64,000 bases of DNA from Kaistia algarum. GTDB taxonomy: Bacteria > Pseudomonadota > Alphaproteobacteria > Rhizobiales > Kaistiaceae. The translations under genes and the position numbers were made by a program. Location of the stretch: the NCBI RefSeq assembly GCF_026343945.1, contig NZ_JAPKNJ010000001.1, positions 1,488,001 to 1,552,000 of the forward strand, in the 5' to 3' direction. The notes under the pieces were generated by a model. It ran no database searches. It saw nothing but the letters and a program-made list of their open reading frames with translations, and was not told the origin of the DNA. Numbering within the stretch: position 1 is the first letter of the stretch; every line of letters starts with the position of its first letter. Shown piece by piece: positions 34,871 to 43,059 of the stretch.

Positions 34871-35725
34871 TCAGGCGCGCGGGGCGTTGGCCCAGCCGAG
34901 ATTGTGCTCGATCTTGGCCGAAGCGGCGCGCACGGCATCGGTATAGAAACCCGGATTGGCGACGACCTTCGCTTCCGGCAGCACGATCGAAATCGTCGCG
35001 ACGCAGGCGCCGGCCGCATCCTTGATCGGCGAGGCGACGCAGGAGACGAGGAAATCGGTCTCGCTCATCTGTATCGAGACACGCTCATCATAGGCCTTGG
35101 CCGCCTGGTCGGAGAGGGTCTTCGCGTCGAGTTCCGCCCGCTGCGTCGGCGACACCTTGGCGCTGCGCCGGAAGATGGCGAGGCGTTCGGCTTCGGCCAT
35201 ATGACCGACGAGCAGACGCCCCGACGCCGTCCAGTTGAGCGGCACGCGCGTGCCGACTTCGGACATGACGCGAAAATGGCCTGGGCCATCCGCCATGGCC
35301 AGCACGACCATATGCTCGTGGTCGCGGCCGCAAATCTGTACAGTTTCGCCAACCTGCCGGCAAAGCTCGTGCATGACATGGCTCGCCTCGCTCAGGAAAT
35401 CGAGCGAACGGGCATAGACGAGACCGTAGTGATAGAGCCGCGGTCCGAGCCAGACGAGGCCGTCCGCCCGCCGGATCAGCATGTCGCGCTCGACCAGTTC
35501 ATCAATGACGACATAGACGGTCGAAAGCGGCGCCCCGATCGCCTTGGCGATCGCATAGCCGCCAGCCGGAGCACCTGTCTCATAGAGATGATCAAGGATC
35601 TGCAACGCGCGGTCGATGCCGGAGACACGGGAACGGCGTGCGGCGGGCTCCGCGACCGTCGACACGACCTCTTCGGCCGCGACGTCGCGTAACTGTCCTG
35701 TGGCGGAGGGGGAGGAGACGGGCAT
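34871..35725 (-). CDS. IclR-family transcriptional regulator
   Basis: A 284-residue regulator. Seen: an N-terminal winged helix (residues about 35-95, GIDRALQILDHLYE and YAIAKAIGAPLSTVYVVIDELVERDML) followed by the IclR effector domain with VRVPLNWTASGRLLVGHMA, then SETDFLVSCVASPIKDAAGACVATISIVLPE. Start ATG 35725 (a TTG at 35728 also fits). It is at the right edge of the EutB/EutE-like locus and divergent from the ROK gene. An imperfect palindrome (35738-35759) just upstream may allow autoregulation. The effector is likely an intermediate of the pathway it adjoins (inference). Confidence 0.9.
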   Translation of the reverse strand: MPVSSPSATGQLRDVAAEEVVSTVAEPAARRSRVSGIDRALQILDHLYETGAPAGGYAIAKAIGAPLSTVYVVIDELVERDMLIRRADGLVWLGPRLYHYGLVYARSLDFLSEASHVMHELCRQVGETVQICGRDHEHMVVLAMADGPGHFRVMSEVGTRVPLNWTASGRLLVGHMAEAERLAIFRRSAKVSPTQRAELDAKTLSDQAAKAYDERVSIQMSETDFLVSCVASPIKDAAGACVATISIVLPEAKVVANPGFYTDAVRAASAKIEHNLGWANAPRA

Positions 35726-35737
35726 CAACGACTAGCC

Positions 35738-35759
35738 TTATTGCACAAGAATGGAATAA
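35738..35759. promoter_or_regulatory. Imperfect palindrome upstream of the IclR gene
   Basis: TTATT (35738-35742) and AATAA (35755-35759) flank a 22-bp dyad, TTATTGC...GGAATAA, with the word ATGGAATA that it partly shares with the two boxes at 31438 and 34239. It begins 13 bases upstream of the IclR start codon. Autorepression is the usual arrangement for IclR regulators, so this is a candidate operator, weaker than the other two. Confidence 0.35.
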
Positions 35760-35879
35760 GACCGCGCCGCTTTCCCGTCAATCTCCCGCTGGATGAAGCT
35801 GCGCTATTTTTGAAATCCATTTGACTTGAAATAACTCGATGATACGCTCCCCCTTAATGTTAGTTTCTGAGGGGTGGCT

Positions 35880-37112
35880 TTGAACCTGCGCGGGACCAAC
35901 CAGGAATTCGGGCGACCTTATAATCGCCGGATCGTTCTCGAGACGATCCGCCTTTCGGCGCCGATTTCCCGCAGCGAGATCGCCCAGAAGGTCGGCCTTA
36001 CCGTCCAGACCGTCTCCACCATTACCCGGGAGCTTGAACTTCAGGGCTTCGTCCGCGGTGCCCGCGAGGCTCCCAAGGGTCGCGGCCATCCGCCGACGAC
36101 GCTGGCGCTCAACCCCGAAGGTGGCTTTGCCATCGGTCTGCATGTCACGCCGATCGGCATTGAGGCGGCCTTGATCAACCTGGCAGGCGACGTCATCGCA
36201 CGTCGCGGCCGCACGATTGCGCCAGTCGACCCGGAAGCCGCCCTAGCCCTTTGCGGCGACTTGGTGCGCGACATCCGCGCGGTCCGTCCCGATGGACGCA
36301 TGCTCGGCATCGGCATGGCGATGCCGGGTCCGATCGGCGTCGAATCGATGAGTTTCGTCGGTCCGACCACGCTGGAGGGCTGGAAGGGTGTGGACATCGC
36401 CGCGCGGCTCGAAGCCGCCACCGGCCTTCCCGCCTTCATCGGCCTCGACCTCGCCGCGGCCGCCCTGGGCGACCGGCTTTATGGCGAGGGCCGCGCCTTC
36501 CGCGATTTCTATTATCTCTATTTCGGCGTCGGCCTCGGCGGCACCATGATGCAGGACGGCACGGCGCTGCGCGGCTCGCGCGGCAATGCCGGCGAAATCG
36601 GCCACATCCCGGTCGTGCCGGGCGGCGATCTCTGCCCCTGTGGCAATCGCGGCTGCCTGGAACGCTATCTGTCGCTGGATGCGCTGGATCGCCGGCTGAA
36701 GGCTGTCGATCCGACCGCCGATGTCGAGCGGGCCATCCGCGTTGGCTCGCCGGTCATCGATGCCTGGATCGAGGAGACCGCGCCGCTGCTGCGGGCCGCC
36801 GTCGTTACGATCGAGAACCTGTTCGACCCCGAGACGATCCTGATCGGCGGGCTGGTGCCCGAGGATCTTCTGGCGCGCCTCGTTGCCGCCGCCGAGCCGC
36901 TGCCGCATTCGATCGCCGAACATGCGGGCCGGACGGCGACAAGGCTCAAGCCGACGCCCGGCGGACAGGATGCGGTGCTGCGCGGTGCCGCCGCGCTCGC
37001 CGTCTCCGGCGTGCTCTCGCCTCGCTTCGGCATGCTCTTCGCCGGCGAGGAAGAGCGCGCGCCGCGCGATCCCATCATGACCCGCAACCACAAGCCGGAG
37101 GTCGCCGCATGA
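35880..37112 (+). CDS. ROK-family transcriptional regulator
   Basis: A 410-residue regulator of the ROK/NagC/XylR group. Seen: N-terminal winged helix (NRRIVLETIRLSAPISRSEIAQKVGLTVQTVSTITREL), then the sugar-kinase-like fold with GIGMAMPGPIG, LYFGVGLGGTMM and the ROK zinc motif CPCGNRGCLERY. TTG 35880 is chosen since GAGGGG lies 6-11 bases upstream; the frame also opens at GTG 35874. It precedes a ribose/fructose-type ABC importer with which it shares an ATGA overlap (37109-37112), the arrangement of FrcR with frcBCA in rhizobia. It should repress the importer and release on its sugar ligand. Confidence 0.9.
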   Translation: MNLRGTNQEFGRPYNRRIVLETIRLSAPISRSEIAQKVGLTVQTVSTITRELELQGFVRGAREAPKGRGHPPTTLALNPEGGFAIGLHVTPIGIEAALINLAGDVIARRGRTIAPVDPEAALALCGDLVRDIRAVRPDGRMLGIGMAMPGPIGVESMSFVGPTTLEGWKGVDIAARLEAATGLPAFIGLDLAAAALGDRLYGEGRAFRDFYYLYFGVGLGGTMMQDGTALRGSRGNAGEIGHIPVVPGGDLCPCGNRGCLERYLSLDALDRRLKAVDPTADVERAIRVGSPVIDAWIEETAPLLRAAVVTIENLFDPETILIGGLVPEDLLARLVAAAEPLPHSIAEHAGRTATRLKPTPGGQDAVLRGAAALAVSGVLSPRFGMLFAGEEERAPRDPIMTRNHKPEVAA

Positions 37113-37906
37113 GCGAGCCGAGTCCACTGCTGCGCCTCGAAGGCATACGCAAGAATTTCGGCGCGATCGAAGCGTTGCGCGGTATCAGCTTCGATATCGG
37201 ACGTGGCGAGGTGGTGGCGCTGCTTGGCGACAATGGCGCCGGCAAGTCGACGCTGGTCAAGATCATCTCGGGCGGTCTGGAGCCATCCGAAGGACGGCTG
37301 ATCTACGAGGACAAGGAGGTGTCCTTCGCTTCGCCGGCCGAAGCAAAGGCGGCCGGAATCGAGACCGTCTACCAGGACCTCTCGCTCTGCACGAATGTCG
37401 ATGTGGTCGCCAATTTCTTCATGGGCCGCGAGATCGTGAAGCGCTTCCTGGGCATCCCGATCCTGCAGGAAAAGGAAATGGAAGCGGCAACGGCCAAGGC
37501 GATCGCCGATGCCGGGACGAAGATCCCGTCGCTGCGGACCAATGTCGAGCATCTCTCCGGCGGCCAACGCCAGGCGATCGAACTGAACCGCTTCGTCCAT
37601 TGGGGCGGCAAGCTGGTACTGCTCGACGAGCCCTTCGCGGCACTCGGCGTCGAGCAGACGCGGCGCGGCCTCGAAATGATCAAGAAGATCGCGAGCCAGG
37701 GCATCGGCGTCGTCATCATCACCCACATCATGGCGCAGGCGTTCCAGGTCGCCGACCGGATCGTGGTGATCCGCCAGGGCGTGGTGGCCGGCGACGTGCG
37801 CGCCGACGATACGACGGCCGACGAGGTCGTGCAGATGATCACAGGCGAGGCGCTCCGGCCCTCGCCATCCAGAATCGCGGAGGTCCGGCAAACGGATCCG
37901 GCGTGA
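37109..37906 (+). CDS. ABC transporter ATP-binding protein (FrcA-like, single domain)
   Basis: A 265-residue ABC ATPase. Seen: Walker [11 protein letters not shown]-loop ETVYQDLSL, signature [11 protein letters not shown], Walker [13 protein letters not shown], and H-loop IITHIM. A single nucleotide-binding domain with this opening ([18 protein letters not shown]) is the layout of FrcA-like sugar importers rather than the duplicated RbsA. It overlaps the ROK stop by 4 bases (ATGA) and precedes the binding-protein gene by 55 bases. It drives import together with the permease at 39086-40084. Confidence 0.93.
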   Translation: MSEPSPLLRLEGIRKNFGAIEALRGISFDIGRGEVVALLGDNGAGKSTLVKIISGGLEPSEGRLIYEDKEVSFASPAEAKAAGIETVYQDLSLCTNVDVVANFFMGREIVKRFLGIPILQEKEMEAATAKAIADAGTKIPSLRTNVEHLSGGQRQAIELNRFVHWGGKLVLLDEPFAALGVEQTRRGLEMIKKIASQGIGVVIITHIMAQAFQVADRIVVIRQGVVAGDVRADDTTADEVVQMITGEALRPSPSRIAEVRQTDPA

Positions 37907-37961
37907 CGACGGGCGGGAGGCCGCCTTCGATTTCCAGCAGAGAGCAACAGGGAAACCCGAC

Positions 37962-39005
37962 ATGAAAAGACTGATGGTAAGTCTGGCTGGGGCCGCCGCC
38001 CTCGCCGCCGCGACGTTCCTGACCCCCGCCTATGCCGCGGACAAGGGCACGATCTACTACCTCGTCCCGACACTGCTCGACGAGTTCCAGACCGGCTCGG
38101 TCACGGCGATCGAGAAGTTCATGGGAGACGTCGGCTACAAGACGGTCACGCTCAACGCCGACAACAAGACCGACGTCCAGCAGGGCCAGATGAACGATGT
38201 CATCGCCCTGAAGCCGTCGGCGATCGTGCTCGCCGCCGTCGATTTCAATGCGCTGAAACCGCAGATCGAAGCGGCACGCGCCGCTGGCATTCCGGTGATG
38301 GAATTCGACCGGCAGATCACCTCGACGCCAAGCGACCTGACTTCCGTCGCCGGCACCGTCGAGATCGGCCATGTCGCGGCCACCGAGATCGAGCGCCTGC
38401 TCAAGGAAAAGAACGGCGCGGTCAAGGGCAAGGTCCTTCAGGTCCTCGGCGACCCAGGCGATCCCTACACGCTCGACATCCAGAAGGGCTTTGAAGAGAA
38501 GATGAAGGCGTTCCCGGACGTCACCATCGTCTCCAAGCCCGCCATGCAATGGGAAGCGTCGAATGCCGGCTCGATCGTTTCGGACCAGCTTCTTGCCAAT
38601 CCCGACATCGACCTGATCTTCGTTCATGCGGCCCATCTGGCCGTGGCAGCCACCGCATCGCTGGAAGCCGCCGGCAAGAAGCCGGGTGAGGTTCTGCTCG
38701 TCTCCTCCAACGGCGCCCCCGTCGGCCTGGACCTGATCCGCAAGGGCTGGGAACAGGTTGAAGTCGAGCAGCCGCTGTTCGCCCAGGCCGCAGCGCTGGC
38801 CATGTTTGCCGACAAGGTCGTGAACAAGCAAGAAATCAAGCCCGGCACCTATGACGTGCTCGGTCTCGAAGGCACGGTCACGATCGAAAGCTGGGGCCCG
38901 AACATCAAGCTGCCGGGCGCCGCGATCACCAAGGCGAATGTCGACGATCCGAAGTTCTGGGGCAACATGAAGACCCCGGACACCAAGGTCGCACCCGCCC
39001 CGTAA
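37962..39005 (+). CDS. ABC transporter periplasmic binding protein (RbsB-like)
   Basis: A 347-residue sugar-binding protein. Seen: signal peptide ([18 protein letters not shown], cleaved near PAYA, residue 25), then the two-lobed fold with [20 protein letters not shown] and [35 protein letters not shown], and [19 protein letters not shown]. The RbsB-like family binds pentoses or fructose-type sugars; the ligand here is not certain. GGGAAA lies upstream of ATG 37962. A long hairpin (39020-39056) follows the stop, before the permease. Confidence 0.92.
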   Translation: MKRLMVSLAGAAALAAATFLTPAYAADKGTIYYLVPTLLDEFQTGSVTAIEKFMGDVGYKTVTLNADNKTDVQQGQMNDVIALKPSAIVLAAVDFNALKPQIEAARAAGIPVMEFDRQITSTPSDLTSVAGTVEIGHVAATEIERLLKEKNGAVKGKVLQVLGDPGDPYTLDIQKGFEEKMKAFPDVTIVSKPAMQWEASNAGSIVSDQLLANPDIDLIFVHAAHLAVAATASLEAAGKKPGEVLLVSSNGAPVGLDLIRKGWEQVEVEQPLFAQAAALAMFADKVVNKQEIKPGTYDVLGLEGTVTIESWGPNIKLPGAAITKANVDDPKFWGNMKTPDTKVAPAP

Positions 39006-39019
39006 GGCTCCGCCCGCTC

Positions 39020-39056
39020 CCGCCGAAGGCACCGGAACGTCCGGCGCCTTCGGCGG
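39020..39056 (+). terminator. 17-bp intercistronic hairpin between binding protein and permease
   Basis: The stem pairs 39020-39036 with 39040-39056: 17 bp with a single A-C mismatch and a 3-nt ACG loop. It starts 14 bases past the binding-protein stop and ends 29 bases before the permease ATG. As with the other importer in this window, it is placed to stabilise or partially terminate the binding-protein mRNA so that it is made in excess of the permease. No T-run follows, so full termination is not expected. Confidence 0.75.
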
Positions 39057-39085
39057 CCCTCGACCGTCCATCCGCGGAGCCCGCC

Positions 39086-40084
39086 ATGGTATCCCCCCGC
39101 CGCCGGGCGGTGATCGAGTTCGTCCTCGATCACCTCGTCTGGTTCATCCTGTTCGCCGTCGTCACCCTGTTCTCGCTGACGGTGCCGAGCTATTTTCAGA
39201 TCGGCATCTTCGCCAACATCGTCGAGCAGTCGACCTTCGTCGCGACGCTCGCGATCGGCCTGTCGCTGCTGATCATCGCCGGCTACATGGATCTCTCAGT
39301 CGAATCGGTCATGGCGCTGGCGGCCATGGTGACCGGCATCCTGTTCGCGAAGTCCGGCGTCGGCCTCGGCATATCCTTCTCGCCGGAATGGCTGGTCGTC
39401 CCGATCTCGCTGGCGATCGCTCTGGCGGTCGGTGCCGTCGTTGGTGCAACCAACGCCTATTTCGTCGTTCGGCTCAAGATGAACGCCTTCATCGTCACTC
39501 TCGCCGCCTATATCTGGGGTCGCGGCCTCGTTGTGGCGCTTTCGAGCGGACGCTCGGCGCAGGAACTGCCCGCGGCCATGCGCGTGTTCGCCATTGAGCG
39601 ATTCCTGTCTATCCCGCTCATCGCCTGGGTTGCGATCGTCGCGACGCTGGTCTTCGCCTTCATCCTGAACAAGACGCCCTTCGGCCGCCATCTCCTCCTT
39701 GTCGGCGGCAATCCCGTGGCGGCCTACCGGGCCGGCATCCGCGTCGACCGCCTCACGGCGACGACCTTCATCCTTGCCGGCGCGATCGCCGGCCTCGCCG
39801 GATGGCTGCTCGCAATCCGCACTTCCGGCGCGACCGCCAATCTCGGCATCGGCATGCTGTTCCAGACCTTTGCGGCGGTCGTCATCGGCGGCGTTTCGCT
39901 GAAAGGCGGCGTCGGCAGCCTGACCGGCGTCTATGCCGGCGTGCTGCTGCTCGCCTCGATCCAGACCGCCATCAACCTGATGGGCATGCCGGCGCACTTC
40001 ACCCAGCTCATCCAGGGCGGAATGGTGCTCGTCGCCGTCCTGCTCGATACGGTCAAACTCTCCATCCGAAAGAAGCTCGCCTGA
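39086..40084 (+). CDS. ABC transporter permease (RbsC-like)
   Basis: A 332-residue inner-membrane protein with about ten hydrophobic segments. Seen: GLSLLIIAGYMDLSVESVMALAAMV, a recognisable RbsC/FrcC core (GxDLSVG-type motif), and VGGNPVAAYRAGIRVDRL followed by FILAGAIAGLAGWLL and GGVSLKGGVGSLTGVYAGVLLL. GGAG is 8-11 bases upstream of ATG 39086. Stop TGA overlaps the next ATG by one base (TGATG). Imports the sugar captured by the RbsB-like protein. Confidence 0.93.
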   Translation: MVSPRRRAVIEFVLDHLVWFILFAVVTLFSLTVPSYFQIGIFANIVEQSTFVATLAIGLSLLIIAGYMDLSVESVMALAAMVTGILFAKSGVGLGISFSPEWLVVPISLAIALAVGAVVGATNAYFVVRLKMNAFIVTLAAYIWGRGLVVALSSGRSAQELPAAMRVFAIERFLSIPLIAWVAIVATLVFAFILNKTPFGRHLLLVGGNPVAAYRAGIRVDRLTATTFILAGAIAGLAGWLLAIRTSGATANLGIGMLFQTFAAVVIGGVSLKGGVGSLTGVYAGVLLLASIQTAINLMGMPAHFTQLIQGGMVLVAVLLDTVKLSIRKKLA

Positions 40085-40878
40085 TGCCCGCTCCTACCGA
40101 TCAACGGCTCTCCGGCCGCATCGCCCTCGTCATCGGCGCCGCGCGCGGCATCGGCCGGGCGATTGCGGCGCGCTTCGTCGCCGAAGGCGCGCGAGTCATC
40201 GTCGCCGATACCGAGACGGCTCTCGGCGAGGCGACTGTCGCCTCGTTCGGCGGCCCCTCGGTCGCCCGCTTCGTCGAAATCGACATCTCGAAGAAGGCCG
40301 ATGCGGAGCGTGCCGTCGCGACCGCTGTCGAAGCCTTTGGCGGCCTCGACATTCTCGTCCAGAACGCCGGCATCTATCCCTGGACGCTGATCGAGAACAT
40401 CGAGCCGGAGGAGTGGGACGCGGTGCTCGGCGTCAATCTGCGCGGCACCTTCCTCGCGGCGCAGGCCGCCTTGCCGGTGATGCGCCAGCGCGGCGGCGGG
40501 CGCATGATTTTCACCTCCTCGATCACGGGACCGAAGGTCTCCAGCCCCGGGCATGGCCACTATGCGGCGTCGAAGGCGGGCATCAACGGCTTCATCCGCT
40601 CGGCCGCGATCGAGTTCGCCGGCTATGGCATCACAGTCAACGGCGTCGAGCCGGGCAATATCCTGACGGACGGCATGAAGGCGCATCGCAGCGCCGACTT
40701 CATCCGCCAGATGGAAGAGGCCGTGCCGCTCGGACGTCTCGGCACGCCGGAGGACATTGCTGGGGCCGTCTACTTCCTCGCTTCCGACGACGCGGCCTAT
40801 ATCTCCGGCACGACGATCGTCATCGACGGTGGGCAGATCCTGCCCGAGGGCAATGATTTCCGCCTGTCGCCGGTCTGA
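40084..40878 (+). CDS. SDR family oxidoreductase
   Basis: A 264-residue SDR. Seen: GAARGIGRAIAARFV cofactor motif, ADTET acidic region, LVQNAGIYPW (NAG), catalytic Ser in FTSSITG, YAASKAG active site and VEPGNILTDGMK. It is translationally coupled to the permease through TGATG and followed 3 bases later by a SelA-like PLP enzyme. It probably oxidises or reduces the imported sugar or an amino-sugar derivative; the exact substrate cannot be told. Confidence 0.9.
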   Translation: MPAPTDQRLSGRIALVIGAARGIGRAIAARFVAEGARVIVADTETALGEATVASFGGPSVARFVEIDISKKADAERAVATAVEAFGGLDILVQNAGIYPWTLIENIEPEEWDAVLGVNLRGTFLAAQAALPVMRQRGGGRMIFTSSITGPKVSSPGHGHYAASKAGINGFIRSAAIEFAGYGITVNGVEPGNILTDGMKAHRSADFIRQMEEAVPLGRLGTPEDIAGAVYFLASDDAAYISGTTIVIDGGQILPEGNDFRLSPV

Positions 40879-40881
40879 ATC

Positions 40882-42072
40882 ATGTCCAGGATCCTCGACA
40901 CGCTTGGCCTGACGCCGGTCATCAACGCCTCCGGTACCATGACTGTAATCGGTGCCTCCCGCGTCGTGCCCGAAGCTGTCGACGCTGTGCGAGCGATTCT
41001 GACCGAGTTCGTCGATATTGCCGATCTGCAGCGGCGGGCGAGCCAATCCATTCAGGCGGCAACCGGCGCGGAAGCCGGGCTCATTACCTCGTCCAGCGCC
41101 TCCGCGATCACGCTCGGCGTCGCCAGTGCGATGACCGGCGCCGATCCGGCGGCGATCGAGCGCCTGCCGGATGCGGCTGGCCTCAAGAGCGAGGTCATCG
41201 TCCAGGCCGGGCACCTCGTCAATTTCGGGGCGCCGGTCGACCAGATGATACGCCTCGCCGGCGCCAGCGTACGCGCCGTCGGCACGGCCTTCGACGTGCA
41301 GCCCTTCCATATCGAAGCGGCGATCGGCGAGCGAACGGCAGCCGCGCTGTTCGTCATTTCGCACCATGTCGTGCCCACGGGGCAAACCGATCTCGCGAGC
41401 TTCATCGAAATCTGCCATGCGCGCGGCGTGCCAGTGATCGTCGATATGGCCAGCGAACATGATCTTCGCGAAGCCATCCGCCTCGGCGCCGATCTCGTCA
41501 TCTGGAGCGCGCATAAATTCCTCGGCGGACCCACGGCGGGCATCGTCGCCGGACGGCGCGATCTGGTGCGCGCTACCTATCTGCAAAGCCGTGGCATCGG
41601 CCGGGCGATGAAGGTCGGCAAGGAGGGCATTGCCGGCGCCATCGCCGCTCTGGAGGCTTGGGGCCAGCGCGATGCCGACGCTATTCGCGCTCGTGAAGAA
41701 GCCATCGTCGAAGCCTGGCTGAACGACCTTGGGACGATTCCGGGACTATCGTTGCGCCGCCTGCCGGACTGGACCGGCAACCCGATCGACCGTGTCGAGG
41801 TCACCGTCGGGCGCGATGCGGGCCTGTTCGCCTGGGAGCTGGCCGACCGCCTCGCCGGGCGGACGCCATCGATCCGGGTACGCGACGACCTGATCGAAAG
41901 CGGCACTCTCCATCTCGACCCCTGCAATTTGACTGCCGATGAAGCACAGATCGTCGGAGCCGCGATCTGGGACGAGATCGCCGCGGCACAAGGACAGCGT
42001 CCGGGCTTCCGCCAGACTTTCGCCGAGCATCGCTCCGAAGGTCTTCAAGGCGCGCTTGCCTGGCCGGACTGA
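40882..42072 (+). CDS. SelA/DgaE-like PLP-dependent enzyme
   Basis: A 396-residue fold-type I PLP enzyme. Seen: NASGTMTVIGASRVVPEAVDA at the N-terminus, HLVNFGAPVDQMIRLAG, EHDLREAIRLGADLVIWSAHKFLGGPTAG with the PLP-binding Lys in SAHKF, and GRAMKVGKEGIAGAIAAL. The opening and the SAHKFLGGP motif are typical of the selenocysteine-synthase/glucosaminate-phosphate ammonia-lyase (DgaE) group. In a sugar-import operon an ammonia-lyase or aldolase acting on an amino sugar acid is likely. It is not a selenocysteine synthase gene in context: no selB or tRNA-Sec nearby. Confidence 0.82.
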   Translation: MSRILDTLGLTPVINASGTMTVIGASRVVPEAVDAVRAILTEFVDIADLQRRASQSIQAATGAEAGLITSSSASAITLGVASAMTGADPAAIERLPDAAGLKSEVIVQAGHLVNFGAPVDQMIRLAGASVRAVGTAFDVQPFHIEAAIGERTAAALFVISHHVVPTGQTDLASFIEICHARGVPVIVDMASEHDLREAIRLGADLVIWSAHKFLGGPTAGIVAGRRDLVRATYLQSRGIGRAMKVGKEGIAGAIAALEAWGQRDADAIRAREEAIVEAWLNDLGTIPGLSLRRLPDWTGNPIDRVEVTVGRDAGLFAWELADRLAGRTPSIRVRDDLIESGTLHLDPCNLTADEAQIVGAAIWDEIAAAQGQRPGFRQTFAEHRSEGLQGALAWPD

Positions 42073-42129
42073 CATAGACGGCGCCATCGCCGGACACCGA
42101 AGTCGCTCTGACAAGGCTCGCGGCACCCT

Positions 42130-42477
42130 TCAACTCGCGAGCGCCGCCTCATAGGTCTCCGGCTTGAACCCGGCCAGCCGGCGCGTGCCGAGATCGAGCA
42201 CCGGGCGGCGGATCATCGAAGGCTGCGCCAGCATCAGCGCCATGGCGCGCTCACGCGTCAGGTCCTTCTTGTCGGTATCCGGAAGCGCGCGGAAGGTCGT
42301 TCCCGAGCGGTTGAGCAGCACCTCCCAGCCGAGCTCGTCGGCCCAGGCCTCCAGTCGCGCTCCGTCAATGCCCTGCTTCTTGTAGTCGTGAAACGCATAG
42401 CCGACGCCATGCGTGTCCAGCCAGGCGCGGGCCTTCCGCATCGTGTCGCAATTCACGATCCCGTAAATCGTCACCAT
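42130..42477 (-). CDS. ArsC/YffB-family reductase-like protein
   Basis: A 115-residue thioredoxin-fold protein of the ArsC/Spx/YffB family. Seen: IYGIVNCDTMRKARAWLD with a single conserved Cys, HDYKKQGID, and the LIRRPVLDL-type arginine in SMIRRPVLDLG. YffB-like members do not reduce arsenate in tests I know of and their role is unclear; a glutathione-dependent thiol reductase is likely. ATG 42477 is chosen; a frame to 42516 has no support. It is convergent with the SelA-like gene and not linked to the arsenic operon at 23-27 kb. Confidence 0.87.
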   Translation of the reverse strand: MVTIYGIVNCDTMRKARAWLDTHGVGYAFHDYKKQGIDGARLEAWADELGWEVLLNRSGTTFRALPDTDKKDLTRERAMALMLAQPSMIRRPVLDLGTRRLAGFKPETYEAALAS

Positions 42478-42555
42478 CCGTCCATTCCATATTTTGCCGG
42501 CGAACCGGCACGCCAACGCCAGCTGTTCGATACGAATCCGTAACCTTAATGGACC

Positions 42556-42561
42556 TATAAT
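42556..42561 (+). promoter_or_regulatory. Candidate -10 box TATAAT for the small gene at 42591
   Basis: An exact TATAAT lies at 42556-42561, 30 bases before the GTG start at 42591 and upstream of AAGGAGG (42579-42585). No convincing TTGACA-like -35 box is present at the right distance, so the promoter call rests on the -10 element and position alone. Confidence 0.3.
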
Positions 42562-42590
42562 CCCATCATCGTCAGCGTAAGGAGGGCCAT

Positions 42591-42782
42591 GTGCTGAGGC
42601 GTATCTATCTCACGGCCGCGCGCGACCAACTCGTCGCCGAAGGCAAGATCCGGCGCCTGTCGAAGGCGGACGTCGTTCTTTCCAAGGTCATAGCCGGCGG
42701 CGCCGCGATCCTCTCGGACGACGACCGCGCCCTCTATGATTTCGAGCTCATTCCGCTGATCGAGCAGACGACGCTGCACTGA
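42591..42782 (+). CDS. Small conserved-type hypothetical protein, 63 aa
   Basis: A 63-residue protein with no recognised family. Seen: basic N-terminal part (MLRRIYLTAARDQ), then helix GKIRRLSKADVVLSKVIAGGA, and a hydrophobic-acidic end (YDFELIPLIEQ). The perfect ribosome site AAGGAGG ends 5 bases before GTG 42591, and an exact TATAAT is upstream, so translation is likely. Function unknown; it is not obviously linked to either neighbour. Confidence 0.6.
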   Translation: MLRRIYLTAARDQLVAEGKIRRLSKADVVLSKVIAGGAAILSDDDRALYDFELIPLIEQTTLH

Positions 42783-42789
42783 GGCGCCG

Positions 42790-42987
42790 TCACTCTCCCT
42801 GAAGGGCGTCGAGTTCGCGCGTCAACCGCTCCAACTCGTTGGCCTGCTGCTCAAGGCGCCGCGAGGCAAGATCCTCATCTGCGGCGCCCGAAAAGGCGGC
42901 GGCCTGCTCGGTCAGCTCAATGATATTCCCGCGAACCGCGGCGATCCGCTGCTCGAGTTCCGCGATCGCTTCCTGATCCTTGGCCAT
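42790..42987 (-). CDS. Small coiled-coil protein, 65 aa
   Basis: A 65-residue protein made almost entirely of heptad-like helix (EAIAELEQRIAAVRGNIIELTEQ and RRLEQQANELERLTRELDAL). No catalytic residues, no signal. ATG 42987 with GGAGA upstream; a frame to 43023 is not needed. Convergent with the 63-residue gene (8 bases apart). It may oligomerise or act as a small adaptor; function is unknown. Confidence 0.62.
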   Translation of the reverse strand: MAKDQEAIAELEQRIAAVRGNIIELTEQAAAFSGAADEDLASRRLEQQANELERLTRELDALQGE

Positions 42988-43059
42988 GCATGCTCTCCAT
43001 TTTGATGGCCTCCTTTGAACCACAGCGGGATCGTGAAAGCGAGCCGCGGCGATTTCGGA

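Noticed and set aside
40882..42072. Reading the SelA-like gene as selenocysteine synthase
   Set aside because: No selB, selD or tRNA-Sec is nearby; the gene sits in a sugar-import operon and the family includes sugar-acid lyases with the same PLP motif.
42130..42477. Second arsenate-resistance gene outside the ars operon
   Set aside because: It belongs to the YffB-like branch with a single Cys motif, far from the ars operon and without ArsR-type sites, so arsenate reduction is not supported.
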